This document shows positions 8,589-17,490 of a stretch of 38,816 nt of DNA, in pieces. The DNA is from Myxococcota bacterium (lineage in GTDB: Bacteria > Myxococcota_A > UBA796 > JAJRTE01), in contig JAJRTE010000146.1 in assembly GCA_024278455.1 (NCBI GenBank), positions 1-38,816 of the forward strand. Reading direction: 5' to 3'. The translations under genes and the position numbers were made by a program. Under the pieces are notes generated by a model that was given only the letters and a program-made list of their open reading frames with translations, ran no database searches and had not been told where the DNA came from. Each line of letters begins with the position of its first letter. Within the stretch, counting starts at the first letter, position 1.

Positions 8589-10187
8589 ATGTTCGACCCA
8601 GGCAAGATGATACGGGCATGGCGAGCAATCCCACGGCTTTCGGCTGTCACAGGAACGCTCGTCGCCGCCTCGGCAGCCATCGCGTTGCTCAAGATCTCGG
8701 TCTGGCAAGTCTCTCCAGGCGATGTGCTGCCGCACACCCAATACTCGGTGCGGTTGACCATGCGACTGGACGGTAACGATGACAGCGTGGTCGTCCGCTC
8801 GTTTCTCCCCGCTTCAGATGTCCGGCAGGAAATACGTGATGAGCGCGTGGCCGACGCCTCCCTGTCCCACGCTGTGGTAACCGAAGGGCTGAATCGCAAA
8901 ATGATCTGGACAGGCCGCCACGTTCAGGACGGCGTGTTGCTGAGCATGAGCGTGGATGTGATGTCCCGGCCTATCGCTTATGACATCGACCCGGGGCTTG
9001 AATTGCCCCCTTCGTATCCCCTCTCCATCGCGCGCTACCTGAAGCCGGCGCCGAACATCCAGGTAGACTCCCCGGAGATCGAGGAGGAACTCGAGCGCAT
9101 CGGCGCAGATCATGGCACGATTCTCGAACGCCTGGGCGCAATCCACACGAGGACGTCCTCTCTCGCCGCTCGCCCGTTCAAGGGAACCACCGACGCCTTG
9201 ACCGCCCTGCGCCTGGGTGAAGCAAGCTGCAATGGGAAGAGCAGGCTGTTCGTCGCCCTGGCCAGACAGGCGGGGATTCCGGCACGGCTCGTCGGTGGGT
9301 TGGTGATGAAGACGGGGACCACGCGAACGACCCACCAGTGGGTGGAATGCTACGTCGGCGGTCACTGGGTCCCTTTCGACCCGACCAATGGGTATTTCGC
9401 TCGCCTCCCCGGGCACTACCTCGAGCTGTACACCGGGGACGAAGTGCTGTTCACCCACACCCGCGACATCAACTTCGAATACCAGTTCTGGGTGAGTACG
9501 GAACTGGTGCCGTCGTCGGTGACCAAGGGCGTCTTCGGATCTCTCAACGTCTGGGGCGTGTTCGAGCGCTCCGGGCTTCCTTTCTCCCTTCTCCGCACCC
9601 TGCTGACGTTGCCTGTGGGGGCGCTGGTGGTCGTACTGTGCCGAAACGTGGTGGGCGTGCCCACCTGGGGGACCTTCCTGCCCGCTCTGCTGGCAGCGGC
9701 CATGGCCGAAACAGGCTTGTTCTGGGGACTCCTCAGTTGGGTCGCGGTGATCGCGGTCGCCGGCTTGCTCCGATCCTCTCTCCAGGACCTGAACCTGCTG
9801 CACGCGCCCTTGCTCGCCATCCTCCTGGCGTTCGTCGCAGTGACGTTGATGGGCGTGGCCGTGATTGCTGACTTCATCGGAAACGCCCAGCTTTCCAGGG
9901 CGACCATCTTCCCCATCGCTGTCACGGCCATAAGTGCCGAGCGCTTCTACATGTCCATCTCCGACGATGGCATGCCCGGCGCCCTGAAACGGCTTGCAGG
10001 CACGGCCGCGGTGATCCTGGCCTGCTATCTCGTGATGAATTCTCTCGCGGTCCAGATGCTGCTGGTCGCATTTCCCGAGGTTCTCCTGGTGGTGGTGGCG
10101 CTGGAACTCTACCTGGGGCGCTGGGTCGGCATCAGGCTGTCGGAGTATTTCCGGTTTCGTGGCTTGCTGATCAAGGAGGCTGGATGA
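8589..10187 (+). CDS. Transglutaminase-like periplasmic domain fused to 7-TM membrane domain
   Basis: 532 residues from ATG 8589; ATG 8607 is also possible and neither has a strong ribosome-binding site. An N-terminal signal anchor (about 14-38) is followed by an extracytoplasmic transglutaminase-fold domain with an intact triad: Cys214 (EASCNGKS), His249 (TTHQWVEC) and Asp264 (PFDPTNG). Seven or so hydrophobic helices follow (about 325-525). This architecture is known as the 'inactive transglutaminase plus 7TM' family, which typically occurs beside a RimK-related ATP-grasp protein, exactly as here (4-bp overlap). In the better-known members the catalytic Cys is lost, as far as I recall, so an intact triad is notable. 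It may act in envelope or osmotic stress; the substrate is unknown. Confidence 0.85.
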   Translation: MFDPGKMIRAWRAIPRLSAVTGTLVAASAAIALLKISVWQVSPGDVLPHTQYSVRLTMRLDGNDDSVVVRSFLPASDVRQEIRDERVADASLSHAVVTEGLNRKMIWTGRHVQDGVLLSMSVDVMSRPIAYDIDPGLELPPSYPLSIARYLKPAPNIQVDSPEIEEELERIGADHGTILERLGAIHTRTSSLAARPFKGTTDALTALRLGEASCNGKSRLFVALARQAGIPARLVGGLVMKTGTTRTTHQWVECYVGGHWVPFDPTNGYFARLPGHYLELYTGDEVLFTHTRDINFEYQFWVSTELVPSSVTKGVFGSLNVWGVFERSGLPFSLLRTLLTLPVGALVVVLCRNVVGVPTWGTFLPALLAAAMAETGLFWGLLSWVAVIAVAGLLRSSLQDLNLLHAPLLAILLAFVAVTLMGVAVIADFIGNAQLSRATIFPIAVTAISAERFYMSISDDGMPGALKRLAGTAAVILACYLVMNSLAVQMLLVAFPEVLLVVVALELYLGRWVGIRLSEYFRFRGLLIKEAG

Positions 10188-11080
10188 GACGCCCACAGTG
10201 GCTGAGCCAGTGGCGGCGCATGTTGCACAGGCGCAAAGAGGTGGTCGGTATCAACGAGAGGAACGTGGAACTCATCTATCGCCACAACGACCGCCGCCAT
10301 TTCCCGATCGCGGACGACAAGCTGGTGGCCAAGCAGGTGCTGTCAGAACTGGGGGTGCCGGTACCGCGATTGCTCGGTGTTGCCCACGGCCTGCACGAGG
10401 TCAACGGGCTTCTCGAACGGATCGAGGACGAGGAACACTTCGTGATCAAGCCGGCCCAGAGCAGTGGCGGCCAAGGGTTGATGGTGGTCGGAGAACAGGT
10501 GGAACGCGGTGTCTGGCTCAAGGCCGGCGGCGGGGATGTCACGCTCGCCGAGATCCGGCAGCACGTTGCCAACATCGTCTTCGGAGCATTCTCCAAGGAC
10601 AGACCGGACCGGGCCTACGTGGAGGAGCGGATTCGGGCACACCCGGTCCATGCGCGCCTGTGGCACGACGGTCTGAGCGATCTGCGTATCATCACGTTGA
10701 ACCAGGTGCCGCTCATGGCCATGCTGAGGGTCCCCACTGCTGCGTCCGGGGGCGTGGCCAACCTGCACCAGGGAGGCATCGGGCTCGCGATCGACATCGA
10801 ATCCGGGAGGACAATCCGGGCTTCGTTTCGGGGGCGGCCCATCGATCGCCATCCGGACAGCGGTGCACCGCTGATCGGGGTCCAGCAGCCCGAGTGGGAA
10901 CGGGTGATCGACACCGCTCGGCGGGCGTCGCAGGTGCCCCTGGCCTACCTCGGGACAGATATCGTGGTGGACCAGAGTGGCAGGACGCTGGTTCTCGAAC
11001 TTAACGCACGCCCGGGTCTCGAAATCCAGAATGTGAACGGTCGAGGTCTGGGGACGTATGTCGAGGAGGTGCTTCGATGA
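10184..11080 (+). CDS. Alpha-L-glutamate ligase-like ATP-grasp protein (RimK-related)
   Basis: 298 residues, full length for the RimK-related family that accompanies 7TM transglutaminase-like proteins. ATP-grasp features: the N-terminal linker with RNVELIYRHNDRRHF, the ATP-binding strand-loop HFVIKPAQSSGGQG (about 86-99), the YVEERI strand, and a metal-binding end VLELNARPGLEIQN (about 268-281) with the conserved acidic and Asn residues. It is a cytosolic enzyme expected to join an amino acid to a carboxylate with ATP hydrolysis, forming an acyl-phosphate intermediate; the real substrate of this family is not established here. The start overlaps the previous stop (ATGA), and the next gene overlaps its own stop in the same way. 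Confidence 0.9.
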   Translation: MRRPQWLSQWRRMLHRRKEVVGINERNVELIYRHNDRRHFPIADDKLVAKQVLSELGVPVPRLLGVAHGLHEVNGLLERIEDEEHFVIKPAQSSGGQGLMVVGEQVERGVWLKAGGGDVTLAEIRQHVANIVFGAFSKDRPDRAYVEERIRAHPVHARLWHDGLSDLRIITLNQVPLMAMLRVPTAASGGVANLHQGGIGLAIDIESGRTIRASFRGRPIDRHPDSGAPLIGVQQPEWERVIDTARRASQVPLAYLGTDIVVDQSGRTLVLELNARPGLEIQNVNGRGLGTYVEEVLR

Positions 11081-13005
11081 GGTCCATGGGTCCCAACCGC
11101 CTCTTGCCGGTGCTTGCCTCGCTAGCGGGTCTGCTGGTTGGTGCCGTTGCTCTCGAGTCTCTCGCCCGTGGCTACCGCGTGCCGCCCCACGTCATTTTGG
11201 TCGGCCGTTCGGGTCCTGGCGGGAACACTGCTGGACCTCAGCTCGAGGAGGACGAGAAGGAGGCGCCGCCGGCTGCGACGGAGGCGAAGACCGAAGCCCA
11301 CGCTCGAGCCCGGATCCTGCTTCGGCGGAGCGAGTTCGACGAAGGATTGGCACTTCTCCGGGAGGAGGCGCGGCTTCGCCCCGACGAGCCGGCCTTGCAG
11401 GCTGAGTTGGGCTACTGGCTTCTCGTGGCCGGGCGCCCGTCGGACGCCATCAGCTCCCTGGAACAGGCCATGGCACTCGGCCCCACCAGCTACGGGACGG
11501 TCCTCAACCTCGGGATCGCCTACCGCCGAGCTGGCGACCTGGCGACCGCCGAGCGTATCCTGCGCGGCCTGGTCGCCGACCGTCCTTCCTACCGTGCGGC
11601 GAGCCTGGCGCTGGGGGTTCTGCTTCGTCGGCAAGGGCACCTGCAGGAGGCCATCGAGCTACTCGAGGCGACCGCAGCCCACGGTGGCAACGAAGAACGC
11701 GCCCATGCACACCTCCAGTTGGGCCGGGCCTACCTGGCCGCGGGACAGCGGGAGATGGCACTCCGGGAGTTCGACACCGCGATCGACTGGGCGCCCGCGC
11801 TGTCGGACATTCGCCTGGGTGCCACCTGGGCCTTCCTGAACACCGGCGAGCCGGAGGATCTGGCTGTGGCTCTGGAGTACCTCGAGGAGACCCGCACGAT
11901 CGCCCCGGAACTGCCCGAGGTCTACAGCGCCCTTGGCCGTATCCGGGAAATGGAAGGAAGCCTGGCGGGCGCCGAGGATGCTTTCATCCAGGCGCTGCGG
12001 CTGGACCCCGAGTACCACTCCGCACGCCGGCGCCTGCTTCGCCTCTACCTCGAGCGAGAGGACCTGGCCCCGGCTCGCGCGCAGGCGGAGATTCTCCTGG
12101 AAATGGACGCGGACCGGCCGGAGCACCATTTCCTGGCAGGCCTCGTCGCCATGCGATCCGGTGACATCGTATCGGCAAAGGAAGCCTACCAGCAAGCCAT
12201 CGCCCTCACCGAGGGGCGCTATCCAGAGGCCTGGTACAACCTTGGTATCACGTTCCGCAGCGCCGGGGACCTGCCAGCGGCCATCGCCGCGTACCGCCAG
12301 GCGCTGGAGAACCGTCCGGACTACGTCGAGGCGATGATCAACCTGGGAGCCGCCCACGCCGCCAGCGGCCAGTTGGACGAGGCAGAACGGATCCTCCAGC
12401 GTGCGACCGAGGTCGATCCGAACCACGCCACCGCGTGGTTCCACCTGGGAAAACTGCAGATTCGGCGTGGTGAATTCCTGGCTGCGGTGGCGTCCTTCCA
12501 GCGCGCTCGCGACGTGCGCCCCCGCTACCGCGAGGCAGCGCTCAACCAAGGCGTGGCCTTGAGCCGCAGCGGCGATATCGACGGGGCCATCACGGTCTAT
12601 GAGCAACTCACTCGAGATCACCCCCGGTACGCCAAGGCCTACTACAACCTCAGCGTGGCGTTGGGCAAGGCCGGCCGCCGCGCGCAGGAGTACGACGCCG
12701 CCCGAAAAGCCGTTGCACTCGACCCGGGACACGTTCCGTCCCTTACCCGCCTGGCCCGACTCGAGGTGGCTCGAGGACGGTACGAACGGGCTGCCAGCCT
12801 GTATCGGGACCTGTTGGACAGGGACCCGGGCAACGATCGGGGCCGTGTGAAGCTCGCTGATGTGCTGAGACAAACCGGAGATTTCCAGGGGTGCCTGGAC
12901 ATGGGGCGCGCGGTGGCGTCGAGGAACCCCAGAAACAGACGTGCGGAACGGCTGACTCGAGCTTGCCTCGTGGCGCTGGCCGCCAGCGGCACGCTTGGTG
13001 ATTGA
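11077..13005 (+). CDS. Membrane-anchored or exported TPR protein
   Basis: 642 residues. One hydrophobic helix near residues 5-25 acts as signal anchor or signal peptide. A charged linker follows, and from about residue 70 to the end runs a nearly continuous array of 34-residue tetratricopeptide repeats, roughly sixteen by eye. Typical cores are PEAWYNLGITFRSAGDLPAA and ATAWFHLGKLQIRRGEFLAA. TPR solenoids hold protein complexes together. Its place between the ATP-grasp ligase and the outer-membrane barrel, with a 4-bp overlap upstream and a 22-bp gap downstream, suggests a periplasmic scaffold linking the inner-membrane transglutaminase module to the outer membrane. No catalytic motif is seen. 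Confidence 0.88.
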   Translation: MRSMGPNRLLPVLASLAGLLVGAVALESLARGYRVPPHVILVGRSGPGGNTAGPQLEEDEKEAPPAATEAKTEAHARARILLRRSEFDEGLALLREEARLRPDEPALQAELGYWLLVAGRPSDAISSLEQAMALGPTSYGTVLNLGIAYRRAGDLATAERILRGLVADRPSYRAASLALGVLLRRQGHLQEAIELLEATAAHGGNEERAHAHLQLGRAYLAAGQREMALREFDTAIDWAPALSDIRLGATWAFLNTGEPEDLAVALEYLEETRTIAPELPEVYSALGRIREMEGSLAGAEDAFIQALRLDPEYHSARRRLLRLYLEREDLAPARAQAEILLEMDADRPEHHFLAGLVAMRSGDIVSAKEAYQQAIALTEGRYPEAWYNLGITFRSAGDLPAAIAAYRQALENRPDYVEAMINLGAAHAASGQLDEAERILQRATEVDPNHATAWFHLGKLQIRRGEFLAAVASFQRARDVRPRYREAALNQGVALSRSGDIDGAITVYEQLTRDHPRYAKAYYNLSVALGKAGRRAQEYDAARKAVALDPGHVPSLTRLARLEVARGRYERAASLYRDLLDRDPGNDRGRVKLADVLRQTGDFQGCLDMGRAVASRNPRNRRAERLTRACLVALAASGTLGD

Positions 13006-13027
13006 ACAACAAAACAAGGAGGCCGGA

Positions 13028-14434
13028 ATGGGACGGTCGAAACGAACACCTGCAGGGAGAACGATGGTGTGGCGTCTTCTCTCGCCGGTCCTGCTGGCAA
13101 CCGCACCAGGTGTCACGCCGGCAGCAGGCGCGGAGGAACTGGAAGAACCACAAGCAGACATGGCAACTGGCGCCAACCTGGCGAGCACGGAGGACCAGGC
13201 GCTGAGACCGCGCACCAGGCGCAAGGCCCGACTGCGCTCCGACATGACCTTCGACGCCGCGCTCCTGGCCGGCTACTTCTCTGGGCTGGGCGTGCGTCCC
13301 GACAGCGCTCCCATGAGCCTGGTCGCAGTCGGCACCAAGGGCTCACTCGATGGCGGCTGGTTCCGCCTGAAGGTCCCGTTCGATTTCCAGTACCGGGAAA
13401 CCCCTGGCGCCGACCTGCGCGAGATCAAGACCCGGGTCGCGCCCGTGGTACGTCTCCAACCGAACCGATGGCTCTGGGTCGAAGCCGGCGGGGGCGCTGA
13501 TGTGGTTCGTCGGCCCGGGTGGCCGGACCTGTACCAGCCCATTCCCGAAGAACCTGCCGACCCCCCGGCACCACCCGAAGGCTACGTCCCCAGCGACCGA
13601 TTCAGCTTTCAAGCATGGCAGGCGAAGGCGCGGATAGGCATCCGGCCGGCAAAACGCCAGAGGATCAAGGCGACCTATCGATACCGGCTCTCCACGTGGG
13701 AAAAGGACCCGAACTTCCATCCCATCGACGACCCCGACGCGGATCCGAACCACCTCGTGCCTGGAGACAACGAGGAGCACCGGGTGGGGCTGAGATGGCG
13801 ATGGACCAGCGCCCACATCAAGATGGCGGCGAGCATCACCGCGTTCCGCAGAGACTATTTCTATGCATACGCCAGAGATGCGGGCACGGGCAAGACCCAT
13901 GCGTCTTCTGGATCGGTGCCCCCCAACCCCCTCCAGCAGTTTCGAGGCATCCGTCCGGCCGTCACGACAGAATTGCGGTTTCTCGACGCCCGGCTGCGCT
14001 GTGCCACCACGTTCGGGTACGATGTCGTGCAGGACACGTTCCAGGGATATTACTCCTACACCGCGCCACGACCCGGGCTCCGCCTTCGCTACCGGACGAA
14101 GGGCGGAGTGGCGTTGTCCGTCGCGACGAACCTCCGATTCAGGCGCTACGGACCGAACAGTTTTGCGGCGACACCCGACTGGCAGCCGGGCATGTCCGGT
14201 CATCCCCCGCTCACGTTCGGTGACCGCAGAGTCGACGCCCGGACCACCGCGAACACAGAACTACGATTCCCCATCGGCCGGCAGCAGGCGGTGACCATTC
14301 GGGGCGACCTGTGGGTGCGCCGGACCAATTTTCCGGACTATCAGCCCGGCATATTCCCCAGCTTGAGCAACTACGACATCCAATGGAACTATCGCAACTG
14401 GCGTGTGTTGACCGGCCTGGCAATCGCCTGGTGA
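13028..14434 (+). CDS. Putative outer-membrane beta-barrel protein
   Basis: About 468 residues. ATG 13028 follows a clear ribosome-binding site (AAGGAGG, 13016-13022); a frame extension to 12995 overlaps the TPR gene and is rejected. A signal peptide (about 15-37, ending near AAGAEE) is followed by many short amphipathic strands with alternating aromatic and basic residues (for example WFRLKVPFDFQYRE and HIKMAASITAFRRDYFY). The last residue is Trp (LTGLAIAW), matching the C-terminal aromatic signature of BamA-assembled barrels. The family is not recognised. As the last gene of the operon it is the likely outer-membrane partner of the TPR and transglutaminase proteins. Confidence 0.75.
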   Translation: MGRSKRTPAGRTMVWRLLSPVLLATAPGVTPAAGAEELEEPQADMATGANLASTEDQALRPRTRRKARLRSDMTFDAALLAGYFSGLGVRPDSAPMSLVAVGTKGSLDGGWFRLKVPFDFQYRETPGADLREIKTRVAPVVRLQPNRWLWVEAGGGADVVRRPGWPDLYQPIPEEPADPPAPPEGYVPSDRFSFQAWQAKARIGIRPAKRQRIKATYRYRLSTWEKDPNFHPIDDPDADPNHLVPGDNEEHRVGLRWRWTSAHIKMAASITAFRRDYFYAYARDAGTGKTHASSGSVPPNPLQQFRGIRPAVTTELRFLDARLRCATTFGYDVVQDTFQGYYSYTAPRPGLRLRYRTKGGVALSVATNLRFRRYGPNSFAATPDWQPGMSGHPPLTFGDRRVDARTTANTELRFPIGRQQAVTIRGDLWVRRTNFPDYQPGIFPSLSNYDIQWNYRNWRVLTGLAIAW

Positions 14435-14447
14435 TATCCTGATGTGG

Positions 14448-16466
14448 TCATGGGCGAGCGGACGCCGGCCGATCCCGGGAGGGTAGGGGGGTGCACCGGG
14501 GACACCGCCATCCACCGTCCTCCCCCGGCTCCGCCAGCACATCCTTGCTGGGAAACTCCGCCGCCAAGATGTCACCGGAGACTTCCACCGGTGCAGCCTT
14601 GCTCGAGAGGACCGGGAACCGGTGGCCGCAGTCTCCACAAGTCCGCAGCTCCCACTGCCATTTGCAGTTCTCGCACACGCAGACGAACGTCTCCCCGTCG
14701 CGCGCCTTGAAGACGCCTCGACCCTGGCACACGGGACAGACGCGGATCCGCTCCAGCCGTTCCAGCGCGTCGCGCACCCCCCCATTCCACTCCTCGAGCA
14801 GCGTCTCCGGGACCTTGGCCCGTTCTCTTGCAGGCAGGCGCTTGTGGCGTTTGCGGAGTTCTACCATCGCTGCGCCCATACCCGCGTCCTTCCCGTTCCG
14901 TGGGATCGCCCGGACGACGAGGTCGCGTGAAGGGGGAGGGGGTGACCCGTCCACTTTTCGCGCTCCCCCCTTCAGCCTGGAACCTCTCCGCACAGCGCGC
15001 CTTCCATTCCCGTTCTTCTTGCCGTTCCCGTTCTCCCTGCTGTGCCCGTTTTCGGTCCCGGTCCCCGCCGGTTCGCCCGGCTCGACCCGAATCCAGTCCC
15101 TGTTCGCAAGGACTTCGACGAGAGTCTCCGGCACGGAGGGGGGCACGGACAGGCGCGAGGGGTAGGCAAGGTATCGCTGTTCGAGAAACCACTGCTGGAT
15201 GTGGCGCATCACCCGCTCCACCGAACCCAGGTCCACCGGAGAGACCGGGACCCCGGTCGCAAGCGAAGCGTCCCCGGCGACACGCCCGTCTCCAGCCTGC
15301 GCCTCCCCGCGGACAGGCGGCCGAAGCCGCAAGACACGGCCTCGAGACCGGTCCGGGACGGCATGGCCCTCCAGGGGAGGTCCGAGCGCGATCCACAGCG
15401 CCTCGGGCAGATCGGGTGCCTCGAGCTTGAGCCGCGCGTCGTCTCGAATCGTCAGTTCGAACGTGCCGAGCGTCCCGGTCAGTCGTAGTCTGGCGCCGGA
15501 CTGGATGGCCAGGGTCCGCGCATCTTCGTCCGGCTCGAGGTGAAATAGCTCGAGCGCCCGGAGGACCACCAGGGTGGCGAATCTCCGAAAGTGGCCCCAG
15601 AGTTCCACGTCGCTCCGTTCGGAAGCCTTCCGGCGGCCATGGCGGACCCAGCTTCGCCACAGGAAGGCGACCTGGCGGTAATACTGATCGTTGCTCAGGA
15701 TGTTCGTCATCGTCAACGTGGCCGGGAGCGGTGCGCGGGACACCGCCCGGTAGAGTCGGGAGTCTTGCAACGCCCGCAGCGTCCGGTCGAGATGGTTGAG
15801 CGTGTCCAGGGTCTGCCGGAGCTGCTCGGCCATGGCGCTCCGCTCGAACAGGTCCCCCATCAAAAGGCTGGCACGATGGCGGGCCGTCCACGCGCCGGTC
15901 TCCAGGCCTTGCTGCAAGGCCGCTGCCGTGCCGGCGAGTCGCGCCAGGTCGGTCAGCACCTGGATCCGCCGCCGCAGGTAGCGACGAAGATGGTCCACCA
16001 GGCGGGTCGCCACCCGGTTCTCGTAGATGTCCGGATCGTCCTCGGGCAACAGCGTCAAGACCTCGCGGGGCACGACCCGGGTCAAGGTCCGATACTGCCA
16101 CTCCTCCGGGTGCGACGCCAGCCGTTGATAGGCCTTGGGCGGCACGCGCCGCGCCATGGACACCGGTACCCGCTCATCCACCAAACGGAGTTGGACTCGA
16201 GGCCGGTGGCACACCTCGGCCAGGTAGCCGATCTTCCGCTGAATCGTCCGCTCGAGGCGGGTCAATTCGACCTGGCCGCTCACGTCGGGCACAAGGGGGG
16301 CGATCCGGATCCAGGCGTCCCAGCCCTCGTTCTTCGTCTCGAGACTCTGCACGACCTTCCCGGTGGCTCGCACCGGGACGATCAAACGCTTCGGAAACTT
16401 CCCAACTCCGTCCGACGGCCCGTTCTCGCGCTTCGATCGAGGAGACGACTCAGACATCCTCGCCAT
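14448..16466 (-). CDS. DUF2357-like protein with C-terminal zinc ribbons (McrB-partner type)
   Basis: 672 residues. The middle region has the marks of DUF2357-type proteins that accompany McrB-like NTPases: DDPDIYENRVATRLVDHL (about 145-162), a helical segment, and a second patch with TMTNILSNDQYYRQVAFLW. A low-complexity Asn/Gly/Lys linker (about 475-505) follows, then a cysteine-rich C-terminus (about 575-665) with at least three CxxC knuckles (CPVC, CENC, CGDC) and a last CPRC, so two or more zinc ribbons. I do not see the PD-(D/E)XK nuclease often attached to such proteins. The start overlaps the AAA gene by 17 bp (ATG 16466), or 8 bp if ATG 16457 is used. It probably receives force or a signal from the AAA NTPase. 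The DUF2357 call is from motif memory. Confidence 0.68.
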   Translation of the reverse strand: MARMSESSPRSKRENGPSDGVGKFPKRLIVPVRATGKVVQSLETKNEGWDAWIRIAPLVPDVSGQVELTRLERTIQRKIGYLAEVCHRPRVQLRLVDERVPVSMARRVPPKAYQRLASHPEEWQYRTLTRVVPREVLTLLPEDDPDIYENRVATRLVDHLRRYLRRRIQVLTDLARLAGTAAALQQGLETGAWTARHRASLLMGDLFERSAMAEQLRQTLDTLNHLDRTLRALQDSRLYRAVSRAPLPATLTMTNILSNDQYYRQVAFLWRSWVRHGRRKASERSDVELWGHFRRFATLVVLRALELFHLEPDEDARTLAIQSGARLRLTGTLGTFELTIRDDARLKLEAPDLPEALWIALGPPLEGHAVPDRSRGRVLRLRPPVRGEAQAGDGRVAGDASLATGVPVSPVDLGSVERVMRHIQQWFLEQRYLAYPSRLSVPPSVPETLVEVLANRDWIRVEPGEPAGTGTENGHSRENGNGKKNGNGRRAVRRGSRLKGGARKVDGSPPPPSRDLVVRAIPRNGKDAGMGAAMVELRKRHKRLPARERAKVPETLLEEWNGGVRDALERLERIRVCPVCQGRGVFKARDGETFVCVCENCKWQWELRTCGDCGHRFPVLSSKAAPVEVSGDILAAEFPSKDVLAEPGEDGGWRCPRCTPLPSRDRPASARP

Positions 16467-17445
16467 CCTCCTCCTCCGCCCGGTCGAAGCTCAGCCGCTT
16501 GATTTCGCTCTCGATCACCGCCAGGGACCTCGTCGGTCCCGACCCCTCGTCCAGATCGGCCCAATGTGTCTCGATGGCCTCCCGGAGCTGTCGGTACGCC
16601 TCCTGCCGGACATCGTGGCGATCCCGGATGCGCCGAAGCAGCCGCGTGGCCACGATGTGGTCCACCGCCTCTCCCTTCGTTCCTCCGCCCGCGACGACCA
16701 CCGGAACGAAGACGCGCATCTGCCGGTCCAGGCGGTTGCCCCACCCCAGCCGGAAAAGCGCGTACAGCGGATCCTTCAGGTGTTCGTCCAGCCACGACAG
16801 CGCCTGTTCGGCGGCCTTGGCGTTCCGCTTCCTCGCCCAACCGAAGGCGTGTTGAAGCTGCCCGAACCCGAGCGGATACTTTTCGCACTCAGATTCCTCC
16901 ACGTCGAACGGCTCCCTGCGGCGCGGCAGCTCCAGGACGTGGGCACGGTCGTAGGTCTTGTCGGCGATCTCGAGCGTGGTTTCGTCGTGGTTGGCCGTGC
17001 CCACGAACCACACGTTGCGAGGCAAGGGCAGGAATCGGCCCTCTCGAAATTGCTTCGGCGCCGGCTGGACCGCGTGGGAAACCAGCTCGATGAGCGGTTC
17101 CTTCATCGGTTGCTCCAGCGCGGAGATGAAGTCGGCAAAGTACTGCTCCGGCCTCGACAGGTTCAGCTCGTCGAGCACGATGAATAACGGGTGGTCCTTC
17201 CACCGGGGCGTCCGGGCCCGGTAGAGCGCCTGCAAGAACAGGGATTCGTGAAACCGCCCCTCGAAGGCGTTGTAGGACCCCAGGAGCTGCTGGCGGTCTC
17301 GCCAGTCCGCCTGGACCGGGATGACCTCGACGCCCGCGCCCACCGCCTCGGCGAACGCCAGGGGCAGGCTCGTCTTGCCCGTCCCGCTGATTCCTTCCAA
17401 CAGGTGCAGACGACTCATGGCCAGCCCCGCCACGAACAATCGCAC
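16450..17445 (-). CDS. McrB-like AAA+ NTPase
   Basis: 331 residues counted from the GTG at 17445. Walker A is GISGTGKT (18-25), Walker B is IVLDELN (89-95), and the sensor-1-like segment is VGTANHDETT (148-157). These match the McrB branch of AAA+ proteins, which use GTP or ATP and drive DNA translocation with a DUF2357/McrC-type partner. The domain begins too close to the start codon: reading the same frame upstream from 17446 to 17487 gives KLYYRLED and related residues, which look like the helix that normally precedes this AAA core. That frame then meets TAG at 17488-17490, the stop of the coiled-coil gene. The ATPase may therefore be the C-terminal part of a longer protein cut by an amber codon. 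The DUF2357-like gene overlaps its end. Confidence 0.85.
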   Translation of the reverse strand: MRLFVAGLAMSRLHLLEGISGTGKTSLPLAFAEAVGAGVEVIPVQADWRDRQQLLGSYNAFEGRFHESLFLQALYRARTPRWKDHPLFIVLDELNLSRPEQYFADFISALEQPMKEPLIELVSHAVQPAPKQFREGRFLPLPRNVWFVGTANHDETTLEIADKTYDRAHVLELPRRREPFDVEESECEKYPLGFGQLQHAFGWARKRNAKAAEQALSWLDEHLKDPLYALFRLGWGNRLDRQMRVFVPVVVAGGGTKGEAVDHIVATRLLRRIRDRHDVRQEAYRQLREAIETHWADLDEGSGPTRSLAVIESEIKRLSFDRAEEEDGEDV

Positions 17446-17490
17446 ATCCTCGAGGCGATAGTAGAGCTTGTTCGTGGACAGCTTGCCCTA
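17446..17490 (-). other. In-frame amber junction between coiled-coil and AAA coding regions
   Basis: On the minus strand the codon TAG (17490-17488) is followed without frame change by 14 sense codons and then by the AAA gene. No ATG lies between. CTG 17481 and GTG 17445 are the only near-start codons noted, and neither has a good ribosome-binding site. The sense codons encode KLYYRLED, which looks like conserved pre-AAA sequence. A single C-to-T change (CAG to TAG) would explain it. Confidence 0.75.

Noticed and set aside
8232..8741. N-terminal extension of the minus-strand lipoprotein gene to 8741
   Set aside because: It would overlap the start of the divergent operon, and the added residues have no domain and place 170 more residues before the lipobox.
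8814..10196. Minus-strand open frame of 460 codons
   Set aside because: Opposite the transglutaminase/7TM gene, whose catalytic and membrane motifs are clear. The antisense product is His/Gln/Arg-rich.
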